This document shows, piece after piece, positions 16,853 to 24,401 of a stretch of 36,579 nucleotides of DNA. The translations under genes and the position numbers were made by a program. The DNA lies in contig QIKP01000040.1 of NCBI GenBank assembly GCA_003233055.1, forward strand, positions 1 to 36,579, in the 5' to 3' direction. Position 1 is the stretch's first letter, and each line of letters opens with the position of its first letter. The notes beneath the pieces are model-generated. The model searched no databases. It saw only the letters and a program-made list of their open reading frames with translations, and had not been told where the DNA came from. The stretch is from Planctomycetaceae bacterium. Its GTDB lineage: Bacteria > Planctomycetota > Planctomycetia > Pirellulales > Lacipirellulaceae.

Positions 16853-18154
16853 ATGGCCAGTACAACGCAAACCAAGACGGAAGAACTCCGGGTACCCGAG
16901 GTGGGGGAATCGATCTCGGAAGTGGTGATCGGCCAGTGGCACAAGCAAGTGGGCGATCTGGTGAAACGGGACGAAGAGTTGGTCGAGCTCGAATCGGAAA
17001 AGGCGACCTTCGAGGCCCCCTCCCCGGTGACTGGCGTGCTCACCGAAATCCTCAAGAAGACGGGCGACATCGCAGCGGTGGGCGAAGTGATTGCCCTCCT
17101 CGAAGCAGGGGCCACGAGCTCGCCACTCACCGACGCGTCCCCTTCTTCTTCACCACCAGCCAAGTCAGCGGTGATCGATCCGGCCGACCAGGCTGTAGAA
17201 CGGGGCACCTCCCGGCCCGCGCAAGCGGGCCTCGCCTCTCCTCGCGTCATGCCGGCGGCGGCCCGAGCGATGGCGGACCAAGGGCTCCGGCCGAGCGACA
17301 TCCAAGCGACAGGGCCAGGGGGCCGGCTCCTCAAGGAGGACGTCCTACGGCAGCCAGGCGGATCGCCAACCCTGCCCCCCGAAATCGTTGTTCCGGCATC
17401 GTCACCAAGCCAAGCAGGTTTACCAAGTCAGGCGGGGGCAAGTCAGGCGGGGGAGCGGATCGACGAGCGCGTGCGGATGTCTCCTTTGCGAAAGACGATC
17501 GCCACGCGACTGGTCGAAGCTCAGAAAAATGCGGCCCTGCTCACCACTTTCAACGAGGCTGACCTCAGTGCCGTGAAGGAGCTTCGGAAGGAACATGGCG
17601 CGGCGTTCGAGAAAAAGCATGGTGTGAAGCTCGGCTTCATGGCCTTTTTCGTCAAAGCGGCGGTCGAGGCGCTTAAAAATTGTCCCGGACTCAACGCCCG
17701 CATCGATGGCGACGAGATCGTCTATCAGCGCTATTTTGATATCGGCATCGCCATTGGTGTCAAGAAAGGCCTCGTTGTCCCAATTCTTCGCAATGCCGAT
17801 CAACTCGGTTTTGCCGACATCGAGCATGCCATTACCGACTTCGCCGTACGCGCCAAGGCAGGCAAACTAACGATGAAAGAAATGCTGGGGGGGACGTTTA
17901 CTATCAGCAATGGCGGCGTCTATGGATCGCTCCTTTCGACGCCTATCGTCAACCCTCCGCAAAGCGGAGTCCTCGGGATGCACACCATTCAGGAACGACC
18001 GATCGCGATCGATGGCAACGTCGTCATCCGACCGATGATGTACCTTGCGCTAACCTACGATCACCGCATCGTCGATGGCCGGGAAGCGGTGACGTTCCTC
18101 CGGGAAATCAAAGAAGCCATCGAAGAACCAGCCAGGATTTTGATCGAGATTTAG
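16853..18154 (+). CDS. sucB: Dihydrolipoyllysine succinyltransferase (2-oxoglutarate dehydrogenase E2)
   Basis: A 433-residue core enzyme of the 2-oxoglutarate dehydrogenase complex. Order of parts: lipoyl domain (about 10-85) with the lipoylated Lys50 in '[12 protein letters not shown]'; a Ser/Pro-rich linker; the E1/E3-binding domain (about 129-166, '[16 protein letters not shown]' to '[12 protein letters not shown]'); a second linker with 'SQAG' repeats; and the catalytic domain (about 205-433) with His404 and Asp408 in 'DHRIVDG'. '[17 protein letters not shown]' is typical of succinyl- rather than acetyltransferases. The frame is open to 16751, but the ATG at 16853 has an AGGA site and gives the standard start. 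The lpd gene follows after two bases. Confidence 0.96.
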   Translation: MASTTQTKTEELRVPEVGESISEVVIGQWHKQVGDLVKRDEELVELESEKATFEAPSPVTGVLTEILKKTGDIAAVGEVIALLEAGATSSPLTDASPSSSPPAKSAVIDPADQAVERGTSRPAQAGLASPRVMPAAARAMADQGLRPSDIQATGPGGRLLKEDVLRQPGGSPTLPPEIVVPASSPSQAGLPSQAGASQAGERIDERVRMSPLRKTIATRLVEAQKNAALLTTFNEADLSAVKELRKEHGAAFEKKHGVKLGFMAFFVKAAVEALKNCPGLNARIDGDEIVYQRYFDIGIAIGVKKGLVVPILRNADQLGFADIEHAITDFAVRAKAGKLTMKEMLGGTFTISNGGVYGSLLSTPIVNPPQSGVLGMHTIQERPIAIDGNVVIRPMMYLALTYDHRIVDGREAVTFLREIKEAIEEPARILIEI

Positions 18155-18156
18155 AC

Positions 18157-19542
18157 ATGCAAGAATACGACCTCCTTGTCATCGGTGCCGGCCCGGGTGG
18201 CTACGTTGCTGCGATTCGCGCCGCGCAGCTCGGCATGCGCGTTGCTTGCATTGAAAAAGAGCCACGACTCGGCGGCACCTGCCTCCGCGTGGGGTGCATT
18301 CCGAGTAAGGCGTTGCTTGAATCGAGCGAACTCTACGAGGAAGCCCTGAAAGGTTTTGGCAAACATGGCATCCAGATTGATAAGATGTCGCTCGACTTGG
18401 GTGCGATGCAAAAGCGTAAAGACAGCGTTGTCGGCGCTCTCACCAAAGGCATCGAGGCGCTTCTCGAAAAAAATAAAATCTCTTCGTATCAAGGCGTAGC
18501 CCGCTTCAGCGGGCCAGCCCGAGTCACGGTCGAATCCAAGCAATCCCCCACGGAACTCACCGCCCGCCATATTCTCATCGCGACTGGCAGCAAAGTCGCC
18601 ACTCTTCCGGGCGTTACGCCCGACGGCCATCGCATTGGTACAAGTACCGAAGCGCTCGACTACAAGAAACCGCCCGAGCATCTGGTGGTCATCGGTGCCG
18701 GAGTGATTGGTCTCGAACTCGGCTCGGTCTGGCGACGGCTTGGGTCGAAAGTGACCGTGCTGGAATACCTCGACCGCATTTTGCCTGGCACCGACGACGA
18801 GGTGGCCGCCGAGGCCTTCAAGATATTTAAGAAACAGGGCCTCCATTTCGAGCTTTCGAGCCGTGTCACCGGTGCGACCAGCAAGAAAAAGCATGCCCGG
18901 GTCGAGGTGGAAGGCCGTGAACCGATCGAGTGCGACCAAGTCCTCCTCTGCACGGGCCGCGTGCCGATGACCGACGGGCTCGGTCTCGAGGCGGCCGGCA
19001 TCGCCCTCGACGATCGCGGCCGCATTCCGGTGGCCGCCGACTTCCAAACGACCGTACCGGGGATCTACGCCGTCGGTGACGTGATCGAAGGGCCGATGCT
19101 CGCCCACAAGGCGGAAGAAGAAGGGGTCGCCTGCGTCGAAAAAATCGCCACCGGTTACGGGCACGTCGACTACCGTGCCATCCCGAGCGTCGCCTACACC
19201 CATCCCGAAATCGCTGCGGTTGGCCAAACCGAAAAGCAGCTCCAGGAGTCGGGCACCGAATACAACAAGGGCCTCTTCCACTTTCGGGGCAACGGTCGGG
19301 CTCGAGCGCTTGCCCAAACCGAGGGCTTCGTTAAGATGCTTGCCGACCGCGAGACCGACCGCCTGCTGGGAGTTCACATCATCGGCCCGCGTGCGGGCGA
19401 CCTGATCGCCGAGGCGGCGATGGCGATGGCTTTTCACGCCAGCAGCGAAGACATCGCCCGCACTTGCCACGCGCACCCGTCGCTCTCCGAGGCACTTAAA
19501 GAGGCGGCCATGGCGGTGCAAGGATCCGCCATTCACGCGTAA
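18157..19542 (+). CDS. lpdA: Dihydrolipoyl dehydrogenase (E3)
   Basis: A 461-residue flavoenzyme that reoxidises the lipoyl arms of E2 and reduces NAD+. It shows the FAD-binding 'VIGAGPGGYVAAIRAAQLG' at the start, the redox disulfide C42-LRVG-C47 in 'GGTCLRVGCIPSK', an NAD-binding 'VIGAGVIGLELGSVW' in the middle, the second FAD motif 'GIYAVGDVIEGPMLAHKAE', and the catalytic His440/Glu445 in 'HAHPSLSE'. Length and motifs are complete. The ATG is two bases after the sucB stop, so translation is likely coupled. It may also serve other 2-oxoacid dehydrogenases and glycine cleavage. Confidence 0.97.
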   Translation: MQEYDLLVIGAGPGGYVAAIRAAQLGMRVACIEKEPRLGGTCLRVGCIPSKALLESSELYEEALKGFGKHGIQIDKMSLDLGAMQKRKDSVVGALTKGIEALLEKNKISSYQGVARFSGPARVTVESKQSPTELTARHILIATGSKVATLPGVTPDGHRIGTSTEALDYKKPPEHLVVIGAGVIGLELGSVWRRLGSKVTVLEYLDRILPGTDDEVAAEAFKIFKKQGLHFELSSRVTGATSKKKHARVEVEGREPIECDQVLLCTGRVPMTDGLGLEAAGIALDDRGRIPVAADFQTTVPGIYAVGDVIEGPMLAHKAEEEGVACVEKIATGYGHVDYRAIPSVAYTHPEIAAVGQTEKQLQESGTEYNKGLFHFRGNGRARALAQTEGFVKMLADRETDRLLGVHIIGPRAGDLIAEAAMAMAFHASSEDIARTCHAHPSLSEALKEAAMAVQGSAIHA

Positions 19543-19562
19543 CTTTCCCAAAGGACCCTACC

Positions 19563-19838
19563 ATGGCCGAACGCTCGCGGTGGCAAGAAATATTTACTCG
19601 TTGGCCCGCTTCGATTCCGAAAAAAGGAATCATCACGACCACGCTCAACGAAACGATTCCGTTCAAGGGATTCATGATCTCGGGCAGTGCGCTGCTCCTA
19701 GAGCGAAGCAACCCCGACGCCCTCGGCGCGAGGTTCATCATTCTAGAATTCCCGACGATTGCCCTGCTGAAATACATCGATCCGTTGAAGACGGCCAACT
19801 TCGCGGAGATGGGATTCGAAGGGAAACTGTCGGTGTAG
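19563..19838 (+). CDS. Small protein downstream of lpdA, unknown function
   Basis: A 91-residue soluble protein with an AAAGGA ribosome site 8-13 bases before the ATG, 20 bases after the lpdA stop, so it is probably the fourth gene of the operon. It is mixed alpha/beta, with 'GIITTTLNETIPFKGFMISG' in the middle and 'FIILEFPTIALLKYIDP' near the end. I recognise no family. The position suggests a link to the dehydrogenase complex, but there is no motif to say how. A palindromic repeat and a convergent toxin gene follow. Confidence 0.7.
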   Translation: MAERSRWQEIFTRWPASIPKKGIITTTLNETIPFKGFMISGSALLLERSNPDALGARFIILEFPTIALLKYIDPLKTANFAEMGFEGKLSV

Positions 19839-19861
19839 GAAAAAGTGGAAAGGGATCGAAG

Positions 19862-19890
19862 AGCCCCGACGACACGTAGGTCGTCGGCTA
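19862..19890. repeat. 'GCTCGTCGGCTA' palindrome family, variant copy
   Basis: A hairpin with GCCCCGACGAC and GTCGTCGGCTA arms around ACGTAG, between two convergent genes. It resembles the copies at 21701 and 22917 with compensating changes in both arms (GACGAC/GTCGTC for GACGAG/CTCGTC). Confidence 0.7.
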
Positions 19891-19913
19891 GGGGGGGAGG
19901 TGTTGGGTCGGCT

Positions 19914-20174
19914 CTATACCTTAGCGATGATACGATCGTACTCTGCATGGGGGCCTATCCAGTACCACACCAAATCATTTTCTGCTTCGACTGCGAGGGC
20001 GCGGTAATGCAGACCAATGCGGACCGAGCGATGCCGGCCAATCTTCTTGAAGTGCAGCGATGGATGAGAAGGATTCTTTTTTAGCCGCCGAAAGTTCCGA
20101 TCGGCGAGTTGCTGCACGGACTTCGGTAATTGCCCGTAGCAGTTCCAGAAACCTGGAGAGGCGAAGTGTTTCAT
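19914..20174 (-). CDS. RelE/ParE-superfamily toxin
   Basis: An 86-residue basic protein with the RelE/ParE layout: an N-terminal helix pair (FWNCYGQLPKSVQQLADRNF), 'RLKKNPSHPSLHFKKI' and a beta-sheet core with 'SVRIGLHYRALAV' and 'VWYWIGPHAEYDRII'. The pattern is closest to HigB/YoeB-like mRNA interferases that act at the ribosome. The end 'GPHAEYDRII' with His and Tyr fits an active copy. Its start overlaps the stop of the antitoxin gene by 4 bases (ATGA), the usual coupling. The antitoxin is first, as in RelBE-like pairs. The exact target cannot be told. Confidence 0.85.
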   Translation of the reverse strand: MKHFASPGFWNCYGQLPKSVQQLADRNFRRLKKNPSHPSLHFKKIGRHRSVRIGLHYRALAVEAENDLVWYWIGPHAEYDRIIAKV

Positions 20175-20368
20175 AGCTCGCGAGTCTCGCCCGCACGGTG
20201 CTTCCGAAGAGCTTCATCCGCTAGCGAATCAATCGCACCAGATGCAGCATCTTGCTCAATCTGGCGGTCCCATGCTTCGGCGTCAAATTCCATGTACCAT
20301 TGTCGAAATTCCGATAAATCTTGTGGATTCAAGCTAGTAATCGCTTTCTCAATGGCTCGAATAGTCAT
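20171..20368 (-). CDS. Antitoxin of a RelE/ParE-type pair
   Basis: A 65-residue acidic protein: 'AIEKAITSLNPQDLSEFRQW' helix, 'FDAEAWDRQIEQDAASG' and the C-terminus 'LADEALRKHRAGETREL'. This pattern is very common in short antitoxins placed before RelE-like toxins in bacteria and cyanobacteria; no DNA-binding fold is obvious, so autorepression may need the toxin or another protein. Its stop overlaps the toxin start. It begins 65 bases downstream of leuB on the same strand and may have its own promoter there. Confidence 0.85.
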   Translation of the reverse strand: MTIRAIEKAITSLNPQDLSEFRQWYMEFDAEAWDRQIEQDAASGAIDSLADEALRKHRAGETREL

Positions 20369-20433
20369 ATCTGAAACTCCGCTGCCGAATTATTGGATGC
20401 CATCAGAGCAATTATACAGACTCTTGGGCCCGG

Positions 20434-21525
20434 TTACAGCGAGTCGATCACCATCTTGCCGATTGCATCGGTCCCGAATCCTGAGCGATCGAGACTTTTT
20501 CCCGCAAATTGTGGTGTCACCTTCTTCACCGCGACGCCGATTTGCTCGCCACAAGTCACGGCGGCCGTGTCGCCTTGGATGCGGCCCGTTTCGCGCATAA
20601 GGAGTCCGAGCGAGTCGATCGTTGCGATCGGGTTGGCCAGGTTCTTGCCGGCGATGTCGGGGGCCGATCCGTGGACCGGTTCGAACATGCTGGGGGCCGC
20701 GCCGTCTGGATTCAGATTGCCGCTCGAGGCGATGCCCATCCCGCCGGCGATCGCTGCGCCAAGGTCGGTGATGATGTCGCCGAACATGTTGGGGACGACG
20801 ATCACGTCGTAGACTTCGGGCCTCGACACCATGAACATGCAGCAAGCATCCACATGGTGGTAGTCGGTCGTGACTTCGGGATACTCCTCGGCCACTTCTT
20901 GGAACGCCCGGTACCAAGTATCGCCGGCGAAGGTGAGGACGTTGGTTTTGTGGACGAGCGTCAGGTGCTTCCGCTCGCGCGTCTTGGCGAGCTCAAAGGC
21001 GTAGCGGATGCACCGCTCGGCACCGAATCGAGTCGCAACCATCGTCTGGTTGCTTACTTCGTGTGGTGTTCCTTTGCGAACGAAGCCGCCGATACCGCAA
21101 TAGAGGTCCTCGGTATTTTCGCGAACGCAGACGAAGTTGATGTCGGCGGAAGTCTTGTTGGCCAGCGGTGTTTCAATGCCCGGATAGAGCGAAACGGGGC
21201 GGAGGTTGATGTACTGGTCGAGCTCGAATCGGAGTTTGAGCAAGATCCCTTTTTCGATCACGCCGCCGGCCAGTCGCGGATCGTTTGGCAAGCCGCCAAC
21301 CGCGCCGAGAAGGATCGCGTCGAACTTGCGTAGCTCGGCGACGTCGGCGTCGTCCAAGATGTGGCCTGTCTCGAGGAAGTGAGCCGCGGAGAAAGGGAAG
21401 GAGGTCTTCTCGTACTGGCAACCGGTCGCGGTGGCGGCTGATTCGAGAACGTCGAGAGCAGTAGCGACCACTTCGGGGCCGATACCATCGCCGCCAATGA
21501 CGGCCAAGCGGAGTGTAGAAGACAT
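20434..21525 (-). CDS. leuB: 3-isopropylmalate dehydrogenase
   Basis: A 363-residue NAD-dependent decarboxylating dehydrogenase for leucine synthesis. The start 'LRLAVIGGDGIGPEVV' is the family signature. 'LKLRFELDQYINLRPVSLYP' carries the substrate-binding Arg residues, 'VRENTEDLYCGIGG' the loop near the active Tyr, 'LVHKTNVL' the catalytic Lys, and 'VVPNMFGDIITDLGAAIAGG' the metal-binding Asp residues. 'FEPVHGSAPDIAGKNLANPI' is the cofactor-binding end; Asp rather than Lys/Tyr there fits NAD. The sub-type with 'GGVIEKGILLKLRFELD' is that seen in actinobacterial-type LeuB. Related tartrate or isocitrate dehydrogenases cannot be fully excluded. The ATG at 21525 starts the conserved part, although the frame opens 13 codons earlier. 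Confidence 0.87.
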   Translation of the reverse strand: MSSTLRLAVIGGDGIGPEVVATALDVLESAATATGCQYEKTSFPFSAAHFLETGHILDDADVAELRKFDAILLGAVGGLPNDPRLAGGVIEKGILLKLRFELDQYINLRPVSLYPGIETPLANKTSADINFVCVRENTEDLYCGIGGFVRKGTPHEVSNQTMVATRFGAERCIRYAFELAKTRERKHLTLVHKTNVLTFAGDTWYRAFQEVAEEYPEVTTDYHHVDACCMFMVSRPEVYDVIVVPNMFGDIITDLGAAIAGGMGIASSGNLNPDGAAPSMFEPVHGSAPDIAGKNLANPIATIDSLGLLMRETGRIQGDTAAVTCGEQIGVAVKKVTPQFAGKSLDRSGFGTDAIGKMVIDSL

Positions 21526-21623
21526 GACGGAAAACTTGGGGAAGAAGGCAAAAGGTGATTCCACGAAGGCCCCTCACTTTATCAGCCGCCTCGCAACAGG
21601 GGCAGGCGGGGGGCCAGAGGCCA

Positions 21624-21687
<64 letters not shown>

Positions 21688-21700
21688 GAGAGCGGCCCCC

Positions 21701-21729
21701 ATAGCCGACGAGCTACGCCTCGTCGGAGG
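21701..21729. repeat. 'GCTCGTCGGCTA' palindrome family, left copy flanking the transporter
   Basis: A 29-bp palindromic sequence with arms CCGACGAG / CTCGTCGG around a short loop. It is the exact reverse complement of 22917-22945, so the transporter gene is bracketed by a perfect inverted pair. It is 130 bases before the transporter ATG. Confidence 0.9.
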
Positions 21730-21859
21730 GCGACGGGGGAACCGTTCACGAAAGAGGCAAAGCCATGTGGCACTGGGAGCCGTTCGGCTGCTACACTGGA
21801 GCCCTCTGCTGCGGAATGGCCGGCGGCATGGCACCCACGATGGCGAAGCACCCGAGCCG

Positions 21860-22933
21860 ATGGCCCAGCAGCCGATAACTCGACTGAGCGAATTTGTACG
21901 GCGGTTCCTGCCGCTGTTGCTGGCGCTCTGTTATTTGTTGGCCCTTCTCGTCCCGACGCCGGGCCAGCGGCTCCATGCCTGGAGCTTGCCCGACGGATTG
22001 CCGGAGGTTCTTCGGCCTCGATTGTCGCATCTGCTCGTGGCGCTGCTGCTGTTCCTTGCGGCACTCGGTGCCGACATGCGGCGACTCGCTGGCGTTGTGA
22101 GTCGGCCTGGATTGTTGCTTCTCGGTCTCGCTGCGGTCTGGTTGGTGCCGGCGGCGGTCGTGCTCGTGGCATGGTGGGCGCTCCCTTTACTGGTCGAGCC
22201 CCAGGCCGCTTCGGCGCTACTGGTCGGGTTTGCGCTCGTCGCAGCCATGCCTGTCGCTAACTCGTCCGCTGCCTGGACCCAACAGTCGCGGGGCGAACTT
22301 CCTTGGACCTTGGCCTTGGTCGTTCTTTCGATCGTCGCCTGCCCTTGGATGATCCCGCTCGTGCTCCAACTCCTGGGCCTTTCCTTCCTACCAGCCCAGG
22401 CGGCGGAACTCGCCAAATTGACGACCAGCTTCACCGGCGTTGAGTTCGTCGTCTGGGTGCTGCTCCCGACCGCGATCGGAATGTTGGTCCGATGGTTTGT
22501 CGGCCCGGAACGAGTCGCCACCCATCGGCAAAGCGTTCTTCTTTGGAGTGCCACGTCGCTGCTCCTGCTCAACTACATCAACGCAGCGATGGCCTTTCCG
22601 CAGATGCGAGACGACTTTCATGTCACCTGGCTGGCCGCGAGTGCGGTGGTGGCATTCTTCCTCTGTGTGGCGGGGCTCCTGACATCGCGTGCTTTGGGGA
22701 GATGGTTTTGCGAGTCGCGTGAGAGGGTTACCTCGCTCGACTACTCACTCTCGATGAAAAACACCGGCCTTGCGCTCGCCCTTGCAAGCGATGTTCTCCA
22801 CCAGCAACCGGTACTCCTGCTACCCGTTTTCACGGCGACTCTCGTACAGCACCTGTTTGCCAGCGCGCTTCACCGCGCCACCCTACGGCGAAACAGCCGC
22901 TACGGATTAGCCGTGGCCTCCGACGAGGCGTAG
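21860..22933 (+). CDS. BASS-family (bile acid:sodium symporter-like) transporter
   Basis: A 357-residue integral membrane protein with about nine to ten hydrophobic segments. The pattern fits the bile acid:Na+ symporter superfamily: an early 'LSHLLVALLLFLAALGADM', 'LVGFALVAAMPVANSSAAW' (family-like 'G..L.s..P.a..S' kink), and late 'SLDYSLSMKNTGLALALA' with 'LPVFTATLVQHLFAS'. Bacterial members move organic anions such as pantoate, bile acids or 2-oxoacids with Na+; the substrate here is unknown. The long frame opens upstream at 21431 through the tandem repeat, so I use the ATG at 21860. The last residues (ASDEA) and the stop come from the palindromic repeat at 22917. Confidence 0.78.
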   Translation: MAQQPITRLSEFVRRFLPLLLALCYLLALLVPTPGQRLHAWSLPDGLPEVLRPRLSHLLVALLLFLAALGADMRRLAGVVSRPGLLLLGLAAVWLVPAAVVLVAWWALPLLVEPQAASALLVGFALVAAMPVANSSAAWTQQSRGELPWTLALVVLSIVACPWMIPLVLQLLGLSFLPAQAAELAKLTTSFTGVEFVVWVLLPTAIGMLVRWFVGPERVATHRQSVLLWSATSLLLLNYINAAMAFPQMRDDFHVTWLAASAVVAFFLCVAGLLTSRALGRWFCESRERVTSLDYSLSMKNTGLALALASDVLHQQPVLLLPVFTATLVQHLFASALHRATLRRNSRYGLAVASDEA

Positions 22934-22945
22934 CTCGTCGGCTAT
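22917..22945. repeat. 'GCTCGTCGGCTA' palindrome family, right copy flanking the transporter
   Basis: The exact reverse complement of 21701-21729. Its first half encodes the last residues and stop (TAG) of the transporter gene. Confidence 0.9.
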
Positions 22946-22991
22946 TGGCGTGAGGCGAGTAAACTGCGCTCGTCGGCTATTGGCGTGAGGC
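22933..22991. repeat. Direct repeat of 24 bp, two copies
   Basis: The 24 bases at 22933-22956 (starting GCTCGTCGGCTATTGGCGTG) recur at 22968-22991, 35 bases on. The second copy is preceded by AAACTGC, which is also found (ACTGC) before the partial copy at 32258-32274. Confidence 0.9.
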
Positions 22992-23004
22992 CTAATTTCC
23001 CGGT

Positions 23005-23946
23005 CTAGTGATGTTTTCTCGAAGTCCATTCGAGGTCTTTGTCCGTGACGTGAAACGAGAGGAACTGGATGATCTGGTCCTCGGCGTCGCGACCTGCTTC
23101 GGTTAAGAATTGGGTCCCTTGGAGGCCCACGTCAGGAGTGAGAAAGGTGAGCGAGTTGGGCTTCTCAGGTTCGGGGTTCTCCGGTTCGGGGTGGTAACGT
23201 TCGAGCTGCTTCTTGATTCGTTTCGCGTCGGTGACCAATCGACGATCCCGTTTTCCATACATGATGAGGAAGGCAATTTCTTGTTGGACGCCTGGCTGGC
23301 GCAAGGCTTGGTTGAGCTGCAGTCCTTGGTAGGTCCATTTGGGAGAGACCAGCACCAGCGCCTTCACGTCCTGGCCCTGCTTCCCAACAGCCAACGGTGG
23401 GAAACTCCAATCGATGGCCGCCCAGTTCACCGCAACCGATGCGCCGAGTCCCGCACCAACGATCGAGAGTCGGTTGAGGTTGAGGTTGCCCGCATCGTTT
23501 TTCTTGACCAAGAACCGCCGGATGGCTGCCATGTCAAATTGCACGATGGCGGCCACCTCTTTGCGACCGAGCTTGGAGGCGTCGATCTGGCGCGTCTGGC
23601 CGTTGGGGAGACTTTGCTTGGTACTGTCCCCATGTCCCCGCAGGTCGACCGCTAGGACGGCAAACGACTTGTGGTTGTCGTCCTTGCCGGGACTTTGTAG
23701 CCGCTTGGCCAAATTGTCGTAGACACTTCGCGAGTCTTTCCGATCGGCCAGGAGGATGACCGGCGTCGCTTGCTTGCCGAGGCTACTGGCGTAATAAGTC
23801 ACCTTGAGGCCAACCCCATCCTTAGTGGTCAGGGAGATGACCTCCGGTTCCTTCGCGTCGTCCGCCGCGAGGAGCGGGGAGACCGCGCTCCAAACGGGAG
23901 CGAGGAGCAGACAGACCAACCAAAGCACTCGATATTCGCGATTCAT
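23005..23946 (-). CDS. Exported alpha/beta-hydrolase-like protein lacking the nucleophile
   Basis: A 313-residue protein with a signal peptide (1 to about 28, ending 'PLLAAD'). The alpha/beta-hydrolase shape is visible: 'PVILLADRKDSRSVYDNLA', the strand-turn 'VLAVDLRGHGDS' (98-108) and the nucleophile elbow 'SIVGAGLGASVAVNWA'. At the elbow the usual G-x-S-x-G is G164-A-G166-L-G168, so the catalytic Ser is replaced by Gly. Later strands 'VKALVLVSPKW' and 'AFLIMYGKRDR' fit the fold, the latter with the Asp region. It may have lost hydrolysis and kept a binding role, or use another residue. Upstream GGAACCGGAAT supplies a weak ribosome site. It converges on the transporter gene. Confidence 0.75.
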   Translation of the reverse strand: MNREYRVLWLVCLLLAPVWSAVSPLLAADDAKEPEVISLTTKDGVGLKVTYYASSLGKQATPVILLADRKDSRSVYDNLAKRLQSPGKDDNHKSFAVLAVDLRGHGDSTKQSLPNGQTRQIDASKLGRKEVAAIVQFDMAAIRRFLVKKNDAGNLNLNRLSIVGAGLGASVAVNWAAIDWSFPPLAVGKQGQDVKALVLVSPKWTYQGLQLNQALRQPGVQQEIAFLIMYGKRDRRLVTDAKRIKKQLERYHPEPENPEPEKPNSLTFLTPDVGLQGTQFLTEAGRDAEDQIIQFLSFHVTDKDLEWTSRKHH

Positions 23947-24401
23947 GAATTCCGGTTCCGAAGGAAAAAAATGGCGGAAATGGGCCCTCTCCCCATCTAC
24001 CGGCCGCTTGGCGAGCCGAGGGGGTTTCCAGCCCTAGTATAGACAATAGGCCGATCGGAGTGGAGTTGGGCAAGCTAGAGGCCGCGGGGCGACTAACACG
24101 GGGCTTCCCTCCCCGAATCCAAGCCTGGCTCGAATCCAAGCGAAGGAAGAGGCGGCTCCTCCGTCATGGCTATCGGTCGGGCGGGGGTAGCTAGAACACC
24201 CTACTGCAGAACAACTTCGCTCAGCTAGTACCCTTGTTTTAAGAGTCTCCAAGCCGTATTTTCACGTTGCAGAATTGGTCATTAGGGCCGATAATGAGGG
24301 TGCGGGTTCGGTTCCCCAGAATGTTTCCCAGAATCGGGCCCCCTTCGGTTCCCCTCAAGACAAGAGGGGGATGAAGCGGCCATTCACCCCCCCCATAGAA
24401 G
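23947..24401. other. Divergent spacer, no gene seen
   Basis: 455 bases between the hydrolase-like gene (minus) and the VWA gene (plus). It should hold two promoters, but I cannot fix their boxes. There is a short direct repeat CGAATCCAAGC near 24115 and 24131, and a hairpin at 24351-24369. Confidence 0.5.
24351..24369. promoter_or_regulatory. Hairpin in the presumed 5' leader of the VWA gene
   Basis: A perfect 6-bp stem CCCCTC / GAGGGG with loop AAGACAA, 32 bases before the ATG. The GAGGGGG arm resembles a ribosome site but is too far from the start; it may affect translation. Confidence 0.35.
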
